Notes under the pieces: model-generated
The model's input: only the letters and a program-made list of their open reading frames with translations
Told to the model about the DNA's origin: nothing
The model's database searches: none
Made by a program: the position numbers and the translations under genes
NCBI RefSeq assembly: GCF_003097235.1
Contig: NZ_QEQQ01000004.1
Location: 164,239-228,238, forward strand
DNA: 64,000 nucleotides
Direction of reading: 5' to 3'
Source of the DNA: Pseudomonas sp. CC120222-01a
Lineage (GTDB): Bacteria; Pseudomonadota; Gammaproteobacteria; Pseudomonadales; Pseudomonadaceae
Shown: in pieces, positions 27,006 to 38,131 of the stretch
Position numbering within the stretch: the stretch's first letter is position 1
Layout: each line of letters starts with the position of its first letter

Positions 27006-28334
27006 TCATGGCACCAGCACCACGTCTTCGATATCGCTGCCGCCGTTGGCGCTGGTGACCTGCACCTTGGCCGGCGGAACGGGCGACAAGTTGGCGGTCA
27101 GGCTTTTCTGCGCGCCGTCGCCGGTGAAGTTGCCGATGAAGGTGCCGTTGCCAGTGCGGGCAGTCATTGCTGGCGGACTGGTTTCGTCACTGCTGGTGGC
27201 GATCAAGGTCAGGGTGGCGTTGGCCAGGCTGTATTCGGCCTTGGTGATGGTCACCAGGTCGGTGAGCGGCAGGCTGGCGGTGGTCACGCTGCTGGTGGGG
27301 ATGGCCACGCTGTTGTCGGCGCTGACCAGCAGGCTGGTCGGCAGTGCCGGGTTGAGCGCCGATTGGGCATACCAGGTGCCGGTGCCATTGGCTTCGGTCA
27401 GTGGCAGGTTGGGGGTCTGGCTGGTCAGGGTGGCGCTGCCTGGTGGCGGAGGGGCCAGCACGAACATGTCCTGTTGCGCACGCAGGTCACCGTTCTCGGT
27501 GTGCCGCGAGTAAGTGCTGCGCAGCGGGATCAACGGGGTTGGCCGGACCACTTCGGAGAGCTTGCCAGACACTGCGAACAGGTCGGTGCGCAAGTCGATG
27601 CCACCGGGGCCTTCGATGCGTACGAAGTTGGTGTTGAACGGGCTGCCGGTGACGCGCTCGTTGAGGTTGGGGTCGCCGATGAATTGCTCGCTGCCTTCGG
27701 TGTAGGGGCCGTTGACGCTGCGCAGGAACGGCCCGACATCGCCCTTCAGTGCGCCGGTGAAGGTGCCAGCGGAGCCGATGCCGATGTCGCGGGTCATGTT
27801 GATCGCCCGGCGCCCGGCGGCGGGCACATCGAACACTTCGACGCCGTAGGGGTGGGTGACCACGTAGGTGCCGGCCGCAGGGACGTCGACCCGGATCCGC
27901 ACACGGGCGAAGCTGATCTGGTCGTTTTCTGCCGGGTCGCCACCGCCGAACGCAGCTTCGATGGCGGTGCCGTAAGTCAGGGTGACTCCCCGGGCGGCAT
28001 CGGTGATGGCGGCATCGGCGGTGAACCAGAAGGACTCATCCGGCCAGTTGGTCGGGAAGAGCAACGGCTTGGTGTCATCGAAGATGCCGGGCGCCGGCAA
28101 CAGGGTGCACATGTACGACGGTGCCCCGGGGGCGCCGGCCACGCGTGAACTGACGGCTTTGGACAGGCACAGGTCGAGGGTGCGGCCGTGGGTGTCTTGG
28201 TACCAGGCGGCGTAGTGGCCGTTTTCAGGTGTGTAGGGCCCAGTGTCGACGGCATACAGCGCTGCCTGCGCCGGGAGCTGGAACAGGCCGGCGACGATCG
28301 CCACTGCCAGCGTGTTGGGTATCGGTCGGAGCAT
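27006..28334 (-). CDS. Secreted paralogue of the curlin-locus protein
   Basis: This 442-residue protein with a signal peptide (residues 1-24, ending PAQA-ALYAVD) lacks the Ig repeats of its neighbour but shares its N-terminal module along the whole length. Both contain conserved Cys pairs near residues 56 and 76 (LDLCLSKAVS, YMCTLLP) that could form a disulfide. It is the first gene of the curlin operon, 32 bases before the second. Duplication followed by domain gain in the neighbour is the simplest history. Function unknown. Confidence 0.8.
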   Translation of the reverse strand: MLRPIPNTLAVAIVAGLFQLPAQAALYAVDTGPYTPENGHYAAWYQDTHGRTLDLCLSKAVSSRVAGAPGAPSYMCTLLPAPGIFDDTKPLLFPTNWPDESFWFTADAAITDAARGVTLTYGTAIEAAFGGGDPAENDQISFARVRIRVDVPAAGTYVVTHPYGVEVFDVPAAGRRAINMTRDIGIGSAGTFTGALKGDVGPFLRSVNGPYTEGSEQFIGDPNLNERVTGSPFNTNFVRIEGPGGIDLRTDLFAVSGKLSEVVRPTPLIPLRSTYSRHTENGDLRAQQDMFVLAPPPPGSATLTSQTPNLPLTEANGTGTWYAQSALNPALPTSLLVSADNSVAIPTSSVTTASLPLTDLVTITKAEYSLANATLTLIATSSDETSPPAMTARTGNGTFIGNFTGDGAQKSLTANLSPVPPAKVQVTSANGGSDIEDVVLVP

Positions 28335-28539
28335 GAGTCGGTTCCTCCTGCTAACGGGCCCATGGACTTGGGGCGTCTGGGAGGACTAGCGCAACAGGCG
28401 TGCCAATTTTTTCATAATTGGCTGGAGGGCTTGTGGGGCTTGGGTTTCAGGGAGGTGAATGAATTTTTGGCAGGTATTTTGATGGGCGGTGTTCCCCAGG
28501 ATTGGGGGCAGCGGTGGGGCTGGGAGAGCATGTCTTGAG

Positions 28540-28796
28540 AGGTGTGGCGCCTGGGAGATCGAGCGCCGCCCGCGCGGCGCATCGCGAGCTTTGCTCGCTC
28601 CTACGTTTGTTTCGGGCCAGTTATTCCTGTGGGATTTGCGCGCGGACGCCTTGGCGCATGGCGCGATATCGCAGGGTACCAACAAGGCGGTCGCGCGCGC
28701 TTGCCACAGGCGTTACTGGCCCGAAACAAACGTAGGAGCGAGCGCAGCTCGCGATGCGCCGCGCGGGCGGCGCTCGATCTCCCAGGCGCTACACCT
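28540..28796. repeat. Long palindromic element, copy B
   Basis: Arms 28540-28621 and 28715-28796 are inverted repeats of 82 bases with only about three differences, and share ATCGAGCGCCGCCCGCGCGG and TTTCGGGCCAGT with copies A and C. The middle of each arm differs from A and C (GCGAGCTTTGCTCGCTCCTA instead of the CGGGCAAGCCCG type). The 93-base centre is unrelated at a glance to those of A and C. The rest of 28335-28896 shows nothing recognisable. Confidence 0.88.
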
Positions 28797-28896
28797 CTTA
28801 AGGCATGCACCTCGACGCCCAGAAAAATCTCCCGCACACTGCGGAAAAAATACCAAGCCCGTAGCCCTGACCCAAGGGCCACAGCTGGAGCAAAAA

Positions 28897-30810
<1,914 letters not shown>

Positions 30811-30811
30811 C

Positions 30812-32545
30812 ATGGGTAACCTGTTCGCGAGGCTGGTGCACACCAGCGACCCCGTACTCATGCGCCAGGCCCTGGTCTGGCTGTATGGTTTCGTCCGCCC
30901 CCACCGACGGGCCATCGGCGTGCTGCTGGGCTTGTCCTTCGGCGCTTCGCTGCTGGCCCTGGTGCAACCCTGGCTGGTCAAGACACTGATCGACGAAGGC
31001 CTGCTGGCCAAGGATTACCGGACCCTCTGGCACATGGCGGCGATCATGATTGGCGCCGGCCTGCTGGGCACCGTGCTGGCGGGGGTCAACCGCTACCTGC
31101 ACACGCGTTTGTCGGGGCGCATCCTGTTCGCCCTGCGCGATGACCTGTACCGCCATCTGCAGCAGCTGTCGCCGACGTTCTACGGGCGTCGGCGTACCGG
31201 CGACATCCTCTCGCGGCTGGACGGCGATGTCGCCGAGATCCAGCGTTTTGCCGTGGATTCGCTGTTCTCGGCGGTGTCGGCGGTGATCGGCCTGGTGGGC
31301 GCGGTGGCGCTGATGCTGATGCTGTCCTGGCAACTGTCGCTGCTGCTGGCACTGCTGATCCCGATTGAAGTGCTATGGCTGCGCTGGATGCGGCGCAAGG
31401 TCGAGCGCGAGGTGCGCAACCTGCGCGAGCGCTCGGCGGATGTGTCGTCGTTCCTGGTCGAGACCCTGCCGGCGATGAAATTCATCCAGGCGTCCGGCCA
31501 GCAGCACCGCGAGGCCGGGCGCCTGGACCAGCTGGGGCAGGGCTACATGCGCCAGCTGCTGAAGGTGCAGGTCACCGAGTTCTTCACCCAGGCGATCCCC
31601 GGGACCCTGACCTCGTGGTGCCGCGCCTGCGCGTTCCTGGTCGGTGGCTGGTGGGTGATCCAGGGCACCTGGCAGCTTGGCGCGCTGATCGCGTTTTCCA
31701 CCTACATGGGCATGGCGGTCGGCCCGGTGCAGAGCCTGTTGGGCCTGTACGTGGCGGTGCAACGCATGGCGGTGAGCCTGGGCCGGGTGATGGAGTTGAA
31801 GCAGGAAGCGGTGGCCGTGCGCGAGGCCGACTCGCCCAGGCCGATGCCGGAAGGGCCGGGCGAGCTGCGCCTGGAAGGCGTGAGCTTTGCCCATGACGGG
31901 CGCCAGGGCGCGGTGCTGGCACAGGTCGATGCCTGTATCGCCGGTGGCCTGAAAGTCGCCATCAGCGGTGCTTCCGGCGTCGGCAAATCGACCCTGATCG
32001 ACCTGCTGCAGCGCTTTTACGATCCAGATGCCGGGCGCATCCTGCTCGATGGCGCCGACCTGCGCGAACTCGACCTGGCCGCCGTGCGCCAGCGCATCGC
32101 GGTGGTCAGCCAGGACATCGTGCTGTTCCGCGGCACCCTGGCGCAGAACCTTGCTTATGGCGCGCCTCAGGCCAGCCGTGGGGAGTTGGAGCGGGTGGTG
32201 CAACTGGCCCACCTCGACAGCCTGGTCGCAAGCCTGCCACTGGGCCTTGACGGGCTGCTCGGCGAGCGTGGCCAGCAGCTTTCCGGTGGGCAGAAACAGC
32301 GTATCGCCATCGCCCGGGCGGTGCTGCAGGCGCCTTCGATCCTGGTGCTCGACGAGGCTACCTCGGCGGTGGACGAAGCTACCGAGCGTGAAGTGATTGC
32401 CGCCATCGACCAATTGTTCGCCGGGCGCACGCGCATCCTCATCAGCCACCGGGCATCGACCCTGGCCGATGCCGACTTGCACCTGCATCTGCAAGGTGGG
32501 CAGCTGCGTGTCTTGCCCCAGGAGGCGATCAAACATGGCCGCTGA
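30812..32545 (+). CDS. qhpF: QhpF, ABC exporter for the qhp gamma subunit
   Basis: This 577-residue half-transporter has six membrane helices (residues about 30-325), then an ATPase domain with Walker A SGASGVGKST, signature LSGGQKQRIAIARA and Walker B ILVLDEATSAVD. In Paracoccus the equivalent protein moves the crosslinked QhpC across the inner membrane, because QhpC has no Sec signal. Here qhpF overlaps qhpE by 11 bases and follows the activator gene by 1 base. Assignment to QhpF rests on cluster context; the ABC exporter call is certain. Confidence 0.88.
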   Translation: MGNLFARLVHTSDPVLMRQALVWLYGFVRPHRRAIGVLLGLSFGASLLALVQPWLVKTLIDEGLLAKDYRTLWHMAAIMIGAGLLGTVLAGVNRYLHTRLSGRILFALRDDLYRHLQQLSPTFYGRRRTGDILSRLDGDVAEIQRFAVDSLFSAVSAVIGLVGAVALMLMLSWQLSLLLALLIPIEVLWLRWMRRKVEREVRNLRERSADVSSFLVETLPAMKFIQASGQQHREAGRLDQLGQGYMRQLLKVQVTEFFTQAIPGTLTSWCRACAFLVGGWWVIQGTWQLGALIAFSTYMGMAVGPVQSLLGLYVAVQRMAVSLGRVMELKQEAVAVREADSPRPMPEGPGELRLEGVSFAHDGRQGAVLAQVDACIAGGLKVAISGASGVGKSTLIDLLQRFYDPDAGRILLDGADLRELDLAAVRQRIAVVSQDIVLFRGTLAQNLAYGAPQASRGELERVVQLAHLDSLVASLPLGLDGLLGERGQQLSGGQKQRIAIARAVLQAPSILVLDEATSAVDEATEREVIAAIDQLFAGRTRILISHRASTLADADLHLHLQGGQLRVLPQEAIKHGR

Positions 32546-33206
32546 ATTCAGGGTCGGCGTGATCGACAGTGGTTGTGCGCCAGCGCAGGCACTGGTCGCT
32601 GCCCGGCGCTTCTGGCTGGATGAGGGCGTGCTGTGCGAGGGGGAGTTGCAAGCAGACCGGCTCGGCCATGGCAGTGCCGTGCTGGCCAGCCTGCAAGCCG
32701 AGGCCGGTGAGCTGCCGCTGTTGCTGGCCCAGGTATTTACCGAGCAAGGCAGCACCAGCGCCCTGCAGGTCGCCGCCGGGTTGTTCTGGCTGGCGGAGCA
32801 GGGCGTGGCCTTGATCAACCTCAGCCTCGGCTTGCAGCAGGACCGGGCGGTGTTGCGCCAGGCCTGCGCTGAAGTGCAGCAGGCCGGGGTGTTGCTGTGC
32901 GCGTCCAGCCCGGCGCAGGGCAGTGCGGTGTACCCGGCGGCGTATCCGGGGGTTATCCGCATCACCGGCGATGCCCGCTGCGCACCGGGGCAGTGGTCGT
33001 GGCTCGGCAGCGCACAGGCCGACTTCGGTGGCCATGTGGGCGAGCGTGGTCGGGCCGGGGCGAGTCTTGGCTGCGCGGCGGTGAGTGGGCGGATTGCGAC
33101 GCTGTTGCAGCAGCAGCCCGGGCTGGATCGGCAACAGGTCTATGCCTGGCTGCAGGCCCACGCTGCGTTCAGCGGCCCGGAGCGGCGAGGTGCCGCGGAT
33201 GCCTGA
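32535..33206 (+). CDS. qhpE: QhpE, small subtilisin-like leader peptidase
   Basis: A 223-residue serine protease without signal peptide, so it is cytoplasmic. The triad is D11 (GVIDSG), H45 (GHGS) and S177 (GASLGCAAVSG), in the subtilase order. Subtilases are usually longer; this compact form matches QhpE, which removes the 28-residue leader of the crosslinked gamma subunit before export. It overlaps qhpF at the start and qhpG at the end (8 bases). Confidence 0.88.
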   Translation: MAAEFRVGVIDSGCAPAQALVAARRFWLDEGVLCEGELQADRLGHGSAVLASLQAEAGELPLLLAQVFTEQGSTSALQVAAGLFWLAEQGVALINLSLGLQQDRAVLRQACAEVQQAGVLLCASSPAQGSAVYPAAYPGVIRITGDARCAPGQWSWLGSAQADFGGHVGERGRAGASLGCAAVSGRIATLLQQQPGLDRQQVYAWLQAHAAFSGPERRGAADA

Positions 33207-34491
33207 AGCACACATTCTGGTGCTGGGCGCCGGGCCGGCCGGCGCCGCCACTGCGCTGGGTTTGCGCCGGCTGGGCTACCCGGTAACGGTGGTCTCCGAC
33301 TGGCGGCGTTTTGCCGCCGTGGAAGGGGTTTCGCAACGGGTGCTGGAAGGGCTGCGCCATGCCGGCCTGGGCGGTGCCTTGGCCGAAGCGGCAGTGCCGG
33401 CGACACGGCAGGTGCATTGGAATGGCCAGCATCTGCAGCTGAATCAGGAGTTTCTGCTCGATCGCCAGCGCTTCGACCGCGCCTTGCGCGATGATCTGGT
33501 GCGGGCAGGGGTAACGCTGGTCGAAGGGCGTGTACGCGAAATCTCGCGTGCTGAGGGCCACCAGGTCCGCCTTGATGACGGGCAGGTGCTGCAGGGCGAT
33601 TTTCTGGTCGAAGCACGCGGGCGCCAGGCGCCGTTGGCGGCCGACCGTCTGCGCGGGCCGGAAACGGTCAGCCTGCTCAACCTCTGGCAGTCGGCACCCG
33701 GCGCACCTGCGTCGGCCGTGGAGAGCCTGGACGATGGCTGGGCCTGGATGGCCCGGCTGGCCGATGGGCGTTGCTACTGGCAGGTGACCCTGGACGCCGA
33801 GGGGCTGCCGGGCAAGGCGGCGCTGCCTGAATATTGCGCGGCACGACGAAGGGCTTCGGCGCTGGTGGCCGAACTGTTCGATGCGCGAGCGCTGGAGCCT
33901 GCGCAGGTGCATGCGCGCAGCAGCACGGCGATCCTCGCCGGCGACTGCGTGGGCGATGACTGGTTGCGGGTGGGCGATGCGGCAATGGCGGTTGACCCAT
34001 TGTCGGGGAACGGGATTTTCCAGTCGCTGTCATCGGCGTTGCAGGCGCCGGTGGTGATCAACACCTTGCTCCGTCGACCCGAGCGCGCGGCACTGGCGAA
34101 GCAGTTTCATCAGCAGCGGATCGAACAGTTGTTCATGCGTTTTGCCCGCATCGGGCGTGATTTTTATGGGCAGGAGCTTGAACGTGCAGGTCAGCCATTC
34201 TGGGAGCGCCGTCGAGGCTGGCCGGATGCGCAGCCGTTGCATCTGGCGGCGGACTGGACGGCGGTGCGGGTGGCGCGGCGGCCGGTGTTGCGGGATGGGC
34301 TAGTGGACGAGGCTGAAGTGGTGGTGACGGCGGATCAGCCGTTGGGGGTGTGGCATTTGCAGGGGATCGAGTTGGCGCCGGTGGTGGGAGAACTGCTTGC
34401 AGGCGTGTCACTCGATGGGGTCTTGAATGGGAGACCTTTGGAGCATCAGATATTGCTGCGGCGGTGGTTGGGAGAACAGGGTTTAAGCTGA
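33199..34491 (+). CDS. qhpG: QhpG, FAD-dependent tryptophan monooxygenase for CTQ formation
   Basis: A 430-residue flavoprotein of the p-hydroxybenzoate hydroxylase/halogenase-like class. The FAD motif VLGAGPAGAATALG is at residues about 8-21 and the second FAD motif VGDAAMAVDPLSGNG near residue 258. QhpG hydroxylates the tryptophan of the gamma subunit that becomes cysteine tryptophylquinone. Its target here would be W71 of QhpC. The ATG at 33199 overlaps the end of qhpE. It ends the operon; a REP doublet follows 10 bases later. Confidence 0.88.
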   Translation: MPEAHILVLGAGPAGAATALGLRRLGYPVTVVSDWRRFAAVEGVSQRVLEGLRHAGLGGALAEAAVPATRQVHWNGQHLQLNQEFLLDRQRFDRALRDDLVRAGVTLVEGRVREISRAEGHQVRLDDGQVLQGDFLVEARGRQAPLAADRLRGPETVSLLNLWQSAPGAPASAVESLDDGWAWMARLADGRCYWQVTLDAEGLPGKAALPEYCAARRRASALVAELFDARALEPAQVHARSSTAILAGDCVGDDWLRVGDAAMAVDPLSGNGIFQSLSSALQAPVVINTLLRRPERAALAKQFHQQRIEQLFMRFARIGRDFYGQELERAGQPFWERRRGWPDAQPLHLAADWTAVRVARRPVLRDGLVDEAEVVVTADQPLGVWHLQGIELAPVVGELLAGVSLDGVLNGRPLEHQILLRRWLGEQGLS

Positions 34492-34500
34492 GATCGTGGG

Positions 34501-34604
34501 GCCGCTCTGCGGCCCTTTCGCGACACAAGGCCGCTCCTACAAGAGAACGCGGACTCCTGTAGGAGCGGCCTTGTGTCGCGAAAGGGCTGCAAAGCAGCCC
34601 CGGC
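34501..34604. repeat. REP doublet, family 2
   Basis: Inverted arms of 29 bases (34513-34541 and 34558-34586) with the same sequence as those at 22581 and 41047, flanked by short GC hairpins. It separates the convergent qhpG and aldehyde dehydrogenase genes and may terminate both. Confidence 0.85.
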
Positions 34605-34611
34605 CTGTAGA

Positions 34612-36105
34612 TCAGAGCTTGATCAAAACTGACTTGAGCTCGGTGTAGTGCTCGATGGCAGCAGCCCCCATCTCACGCCCGACACCGGACATCTTGTAAC
34701 CCCCAAACGGCAGCGCCGGGTCCAGCGCGCTGTGGCAGTTGACCCACACCGACCCCGACTTGATCCGCGGAATCATCCGGTGCACCGCCGCCAGGTCGTT
34801 GGACCAGATGCTCGCGCCCAGGCCGTACGGGTTGTCGTTGGCCATGCCAATCACTTCGTCGATGTCGTCGAACGGCATCGCCACCAGTACCGGCCCGAAG
34901 ATCTCCTCCTGCACCAGGCGATGGCGCTGGTCGACGTCGACAATCACCGTCGGCTTGACGAAGTAACCCGGGCCAAACCCTTCACCGCCACAGGCGATGG
35001 TCGCACCCAGCTCGCGGCCCAGCTCGATGTAGCCGGTCACCCGGTCCTGCTGCTTGGCCGAGATCAGTGGGCCCATCTGCACCGCCGGGTCCAGGCCGCT
35101 GCCGAGCTTCATGCCGTTGGCGATGCCGGCGATGTCGGCCACCACGTTGTCGAAGTGCTTGCGGTGCACGTACAGGCGCGAGCCTGCGCAGCACACCTGG
35201 CCCTGGTTGAAGAAGATCGCCGTGGCGGCGCCGGCGGCGGCTTCCTGCAGGTTGGCGTCGGGCATGACGATGGTCGGCGACTTGCCGCCCAGCTCCAGGG
35301 TGACGCGGGTCATGTTGTCCATGGCCGCCTTGCCGATCAGCTTGCCCACTTCGGTGGAGCCGGTGAAGGTCAGCTTGTCCACGCCCGGGTGGCGGCTCAG
35401 CGCGGCGCCGGCGTTCAGGCCGGTGCCGGTGATCACGTTGAACACCCCGGCCGGGTAGCCGGCCTCGTCCACCAGTTCGGCCAGCTTGAGCGCGGTCAGT
35501 GGGGTTTCGTCGGCCGGCTTGAGCACCACGGTGCAGCCGGTGGCCAGGGCCGGGCCGAGTTTCCAGCAGGCCAGCAGCAGCGGGAAGTTCCAGGCAACGA
35601 TGGCACCGACCACGCCCACGGCCTCGCGGCGCACGAAGCCATGGAACTGGTCGTTGGGCATCAACGGCATGGACGCTTCGACGGTGCTACCCTCGATCTT
35701 GGTGGCCCAGCCGGCCATGTAGCGCAGGAAGTCGATGGCCAGCTGCACGTCCATGACCTTGGCCACGACAGCGCTCTTGCCGTTGTTCAGGCATTCCAGC
35801 TCGGCCAGCTGCTGCGCGTCGCGCTCCATCAGGTCGGCCAGGCGCCACAGCAGGTTCTGCCGTTCGCGGGGGCGCACACGGCTCCACGGCGAGTCGTCGA
35901 ATGCCTGGCGCGCGGCGCGTACGGCGCGGTCGACGTCTTCCTGCTCGGCGGCGGGCACTTCACCCAGGATTTCACCGGTGGCCGGGTTGCGGAACGACAG
36001 GGTGCGGCCACTGGCGGCGTCCTGCCAGTCGGCACCGATGCGCATCTTCAGCTTGCGTTCGAGGAAGGCGCGGGTGGCGGGCAGGATGGGCAGGTCGGAA
36101 AGCAT
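34612..36105 (-). CDS. NAD(P)-dependent aldehyde dehydrogenase
   Basis: This is a 497-residue ALDH superfamily enzyme. The general base Glu lies in TLELGGKSP and the nucleophilic Cys in GQVCCAGSRL; the NAD-binding FTGSTEVGK segment and the C-terminal PFGGYKMSG are present. It oxidises an aldehyde to the acid. Placed between the two halves of the qhp cluster and driven by a near-consensus sigma-54 promoter, it probably takes the aldehyde released by periplasmic amine oxidation. The frame is open upstream to 36375, but the ATG at 36105 follows aagagg and gives the family length. Confidence 0.92.
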   Translation of the reverse strand: MLSDLPILPATRAFLERKLKMRIGADWQDAASGRTLSFRNPATGEILGEVPAAEQEDVDRAVRAARQAFDDSPWSRVRPRERQNLLWRLADLMERDAQQLAELECLNNGKSAVVAKVMDVQLAIDFLRYMAGWATKIEGSTVEASMPLMPNDQFHGFVRREAVGVVGAIVAWNFPLLLACWKLGPALATGCTVVLKPADETPLTALKLAELVDEAGYPAGVFNVITGTGLNAGAALSRHPGVDKLTFTGSTEVGKLIGKAAMDNMTRVTLELGGKSPTIVMPDANLQEAAAGAATAIFFNQGQVCCAGSRLYVHRKHFDNVVADIAGIANGMKLGSGLDPAVQMGPLISAKQQDRVTGYIELGRELGATIACGGEGFGPGYFVKPTVIVDVDQRHRLVQEEIFGPVLVAMPFDDIDEVIGMANDNPYGLGASIWSNDLAAVHRMIPRIKSGSVWVNCHSALDPALPFGGYKMSGVGREMGAAAIEHYTELKSVLIKL

Positions 36106-36144
36106 GGGGCTGTGCCTCTTGTCATTGGATGTGGCAGGCACTGG

Positions 36145-36161
36145 CGCAAGGCGCGTGCCAA
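36145..36161 (-). promoter_or_regulatory. Sigma-54 promoter of the aldehyde dehydrogenase
   Basis: On the minus strand the sequence reads TTGGCACG CGCC TTGCG. The -24 GG (36159-36158) and -12 GC (36147-36146) are exactly 10 bases apart, and only the last base differs from the TGGCACG-N4-TTGCW consensus. Transcription would start near 36134, giving a leader of about 29 bases. Confidence 0.8.
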
Positions 36162-36247
36162 ACCGGTGCAAAGGGCGCAAGGTGCTGAACTGCCTGGGTT
36201 TTGCCAAGGTGCAAGGTTGGGCTTGCACGGCTGCGCTGTTGCACATT

Positions 36248-36326
36248 GAGACGGTGTGAGACGGTGATGAAACATTGCCTGTCCCGTGAATGGCCTGCGC
36301 AGCGGGCCCTGTCTCAGGATGAAACA
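36248..36326. promoter_or_regulatory. Candidate upstream activator sites in the qhp intergenic region
   Basis: The direct repeats GAGACGGTG (36248-36256 and 36259-36267) and GATGAAACA (36266-36274 and 36318-36326) lie between the two sigma-54-type promoters. The second GATGAAACA copy is preceded by the palindrome-like CCTGTCTCAGG, whose GTCTC is the inverse of GAGAC. An activator bound here could serve both divergent promoters. No binding motif for this regulator is known to me. Confidence 0.4.
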
Positions 36327-36423
36327 CCTTGTCGCGAAATGGCACGCTCCGACCACTTGGCCAGCAGGGCCACATAGCTGGATGAAGGCGCTAAAAGCCT
36401 GAAATACAACGCCTTTGCATCAC

Positions 36424-36440
36424 TTGGCACAGTTTCTGTA
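36424..36440 (+). promoter_or_regulatory. Weaker sigma-54-like promoter of qhpADCB
   Basis: TTGGCACAGTTTCTGTA has a perfect -24 TTGGCAC element and, 10 bases after GG, GT where GC is expected. The -12 match is poor (CTGTA against TTGCA). It is 77 bases before the qhpA start codon. It is the best candidate on the plus strand, but clearly weaker than the divergent one. Confidence 0.45.
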
Positions 36441-36516
36441 TCACAACCGTCACAAGCACACCTGCTGTACCAAAGCGTGTGAAAACGATAAGAACAACAA
36501 CCGTGGAGGTCTGACC

Positions 36517-38082
36517 TTGAAGACGACTCGACTCCGGCGGCATGCGGGCAAACTGGCGCTGGTCGCCGCCGCACTGCTGGGCACCCAGGCCATGGCGGCC
36601 GAGCAGGGCCCGAGCCTGTTGCAGAACAAGTGCATGGGGTGCCACATCCCCGAGGGCAACGATACCTACAGCCGCATCAGCCACCAGCGCAAGACTCCGG
36701 AAGGCTGGCTGATGAGCATCGCCCGCATGCAGATCATGCATGGCCTGCAGATCAGCGACGACGACCGTCGCACCCTGGTCAAGTACCTGGCCGACAAACA
36801 AGGCCTGGCGCCGAGCGAGACCGATGGCGTGCGCTACGCCATGGAACGCCGGCTCAACACCGTCGAACACTTCGATACCCAGCTCAGCGAAACCTGTGGC
36901 CGCTGTCACTCAGGTGCCCGTGTCGCCCTGCAGCGGCGGCCGGCGCAGGAATGGGAACACCTGATCAACTTCCACCTCGGCCAATGGCCGTCCCTCGAAT
37001 ACCAGGCCCAGGCGCGTGACCGTGACTGGCTGGAAATCGCCCTCAAGCAAGTGGTACCGGACCTGGCCAAACGCTTCCCGCTGGAAAGCCCGGCCTGGGC
37101 CGAATGGCAGAAGGCCAAGCCGACTGCCGCCGCGCTGCCGGGGCAGTGGGCGTTCAGCGGCCACATGCTGGCCAAGGGCGATGTGCGTGGGGTAATGACG
37201 GTGGTTGCCGACCAGGGCGACACCTTCAAGGTCGAGGTCAAAGGCAGCTACGCCGACGGCACGCCGTTCAACGGCAGTGGCACGGCGATCCTCTACAACG
37301 GCTACGAATGGCGCGGCAACGTCAAGGTCGGCGACAGCAACCTGCGCCAGGTGTTCGCTGCGCTGGATGGCGAGATGAAAGGCCGCATGTTCGAGGCCGA
37401 TCACGACGAGCGTGGCCTGGACTTCATCGCAGCCAAAGAGGGCAACGCGCGCTTGTTGGCGGTTCAGCCTGAGTTCATCAAGGCCGGTGGCGAGAGTGAG
37501 ATCACCCTGGTCGGCACCGGCCTGGCCGGCAAGCCTGACCTGGGCGCTGGCGTGGAGGTGACCGAGGTGCTGGAACAGACCCCGACCTTGGTGCGCGTGA
37601 AGGCCCGCGCTGCGGCCGACGCCAAGCCTGGCCAGCGCGACGTGGCGGTGGGTGAGCTCAAGGGCGTCAACCTGGCGGTCTACGACAAAGTCGAGGAAGT
37701 GAAGGTGGTGCCGGCGTTCTCCATCGCCCGTATCGGCGAGAACGGTGCTTCGGTGCCCAAGGTCCAGGGCCGTTTCGAAGCCGAAGCCTGGGGCAAGGAC
37801 GCCAGTGGCCAGCCGCTGCGGATCGGCTACCTGCCGGCCACCTGGGCGGTCGAGCCGTTCAACGAGCGTGCCGCTGAGGACGAGGACGTCAAGTTCGCCG
37901 GGCAGATGCAGGCCGACGGCGTGTTCGTGCCTGGCGGCGCAGGCCCTAACCCGGCGCGCAAGATGGGCACCAACAACGCCGGTAACCTGAAGGTCATCGC
38001 CACCCTTGCCGATGGCGGCCAGAAGGGCGAAGGCCACATGATCGTCGCGGTGCAACGCTGGAACAACCCGCCGCTGCCGTAA
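36517..38082 (+). CDS. qhpA: QhpA, diheme alpha subunit of quinohemoprotein amine dehydrogenase
   Basis: This 521-residue periplasmic protein has a signal peptide (residues 1-27, ending AMA). Two c-type heme sites are visible: C39-x-x-C42-H43 and C127-x-x-C130-H131; beta-sandwich domains follow. QhpA receives electrons from the CTQ cofactor of the gamma subunit and passes them to a soluble cytochrome or azurin. I chose a TTG start because a perfect GGAGGT ribosome site lies 6 bases before it; upstream in-frame codons would disrupt the signal peptide. The gene heads qhpA-D-C-B. Confidence 0.93.
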   Translation: MKTTRLRRHAGKLALVAAALLGTQAMAAEQGPSLLQNKCMGCHIPEGNDTYSRISHQRKTPEGWLMSIARMQIMHGLQISDDDRRTLVKYLADKQGLAPSETDGVRYAMERRLNTVEHFDTQLSETCGRCHSGARVALQRRPAQEWEHLINFHLGQWPSLEYQAQARDRDWLEIALKQVVPDLAKRFPLESPAWAEWQKAKPTAAALPGQWAFSGHMLAKGDVRGVMTVVADQGDTFKVEVKGSYADGTPFNGSGTAILYNGYEWRGNVKVGDSNLRQVFAALDGEMKGRMFEADHDERGLDFIAAKEGNARLLAVQPEFIKAGGESEITLVGTGLAGKPDLGAGVEVTEVLEQTPTLVRVKARAAADAKPGQRDVAVGELKGVNLAVYDKVEEVKVVPAFSIARIGENGASVPKVQGRFEAEAWGKDASGQPLRIGYLPATWAVEPFNERAAEDEDVKFAGQMQADGVFVPGGAGPNPARKMGTNNAGNLKVIATLADGGQKGEGHMIVAVQRWNNPPLP

Positions 38083-38131
38083 CGGCAGGGCAAGACGGTT
38101 TTTCCAACGCATCGATTATCGGGAGGTCGCC

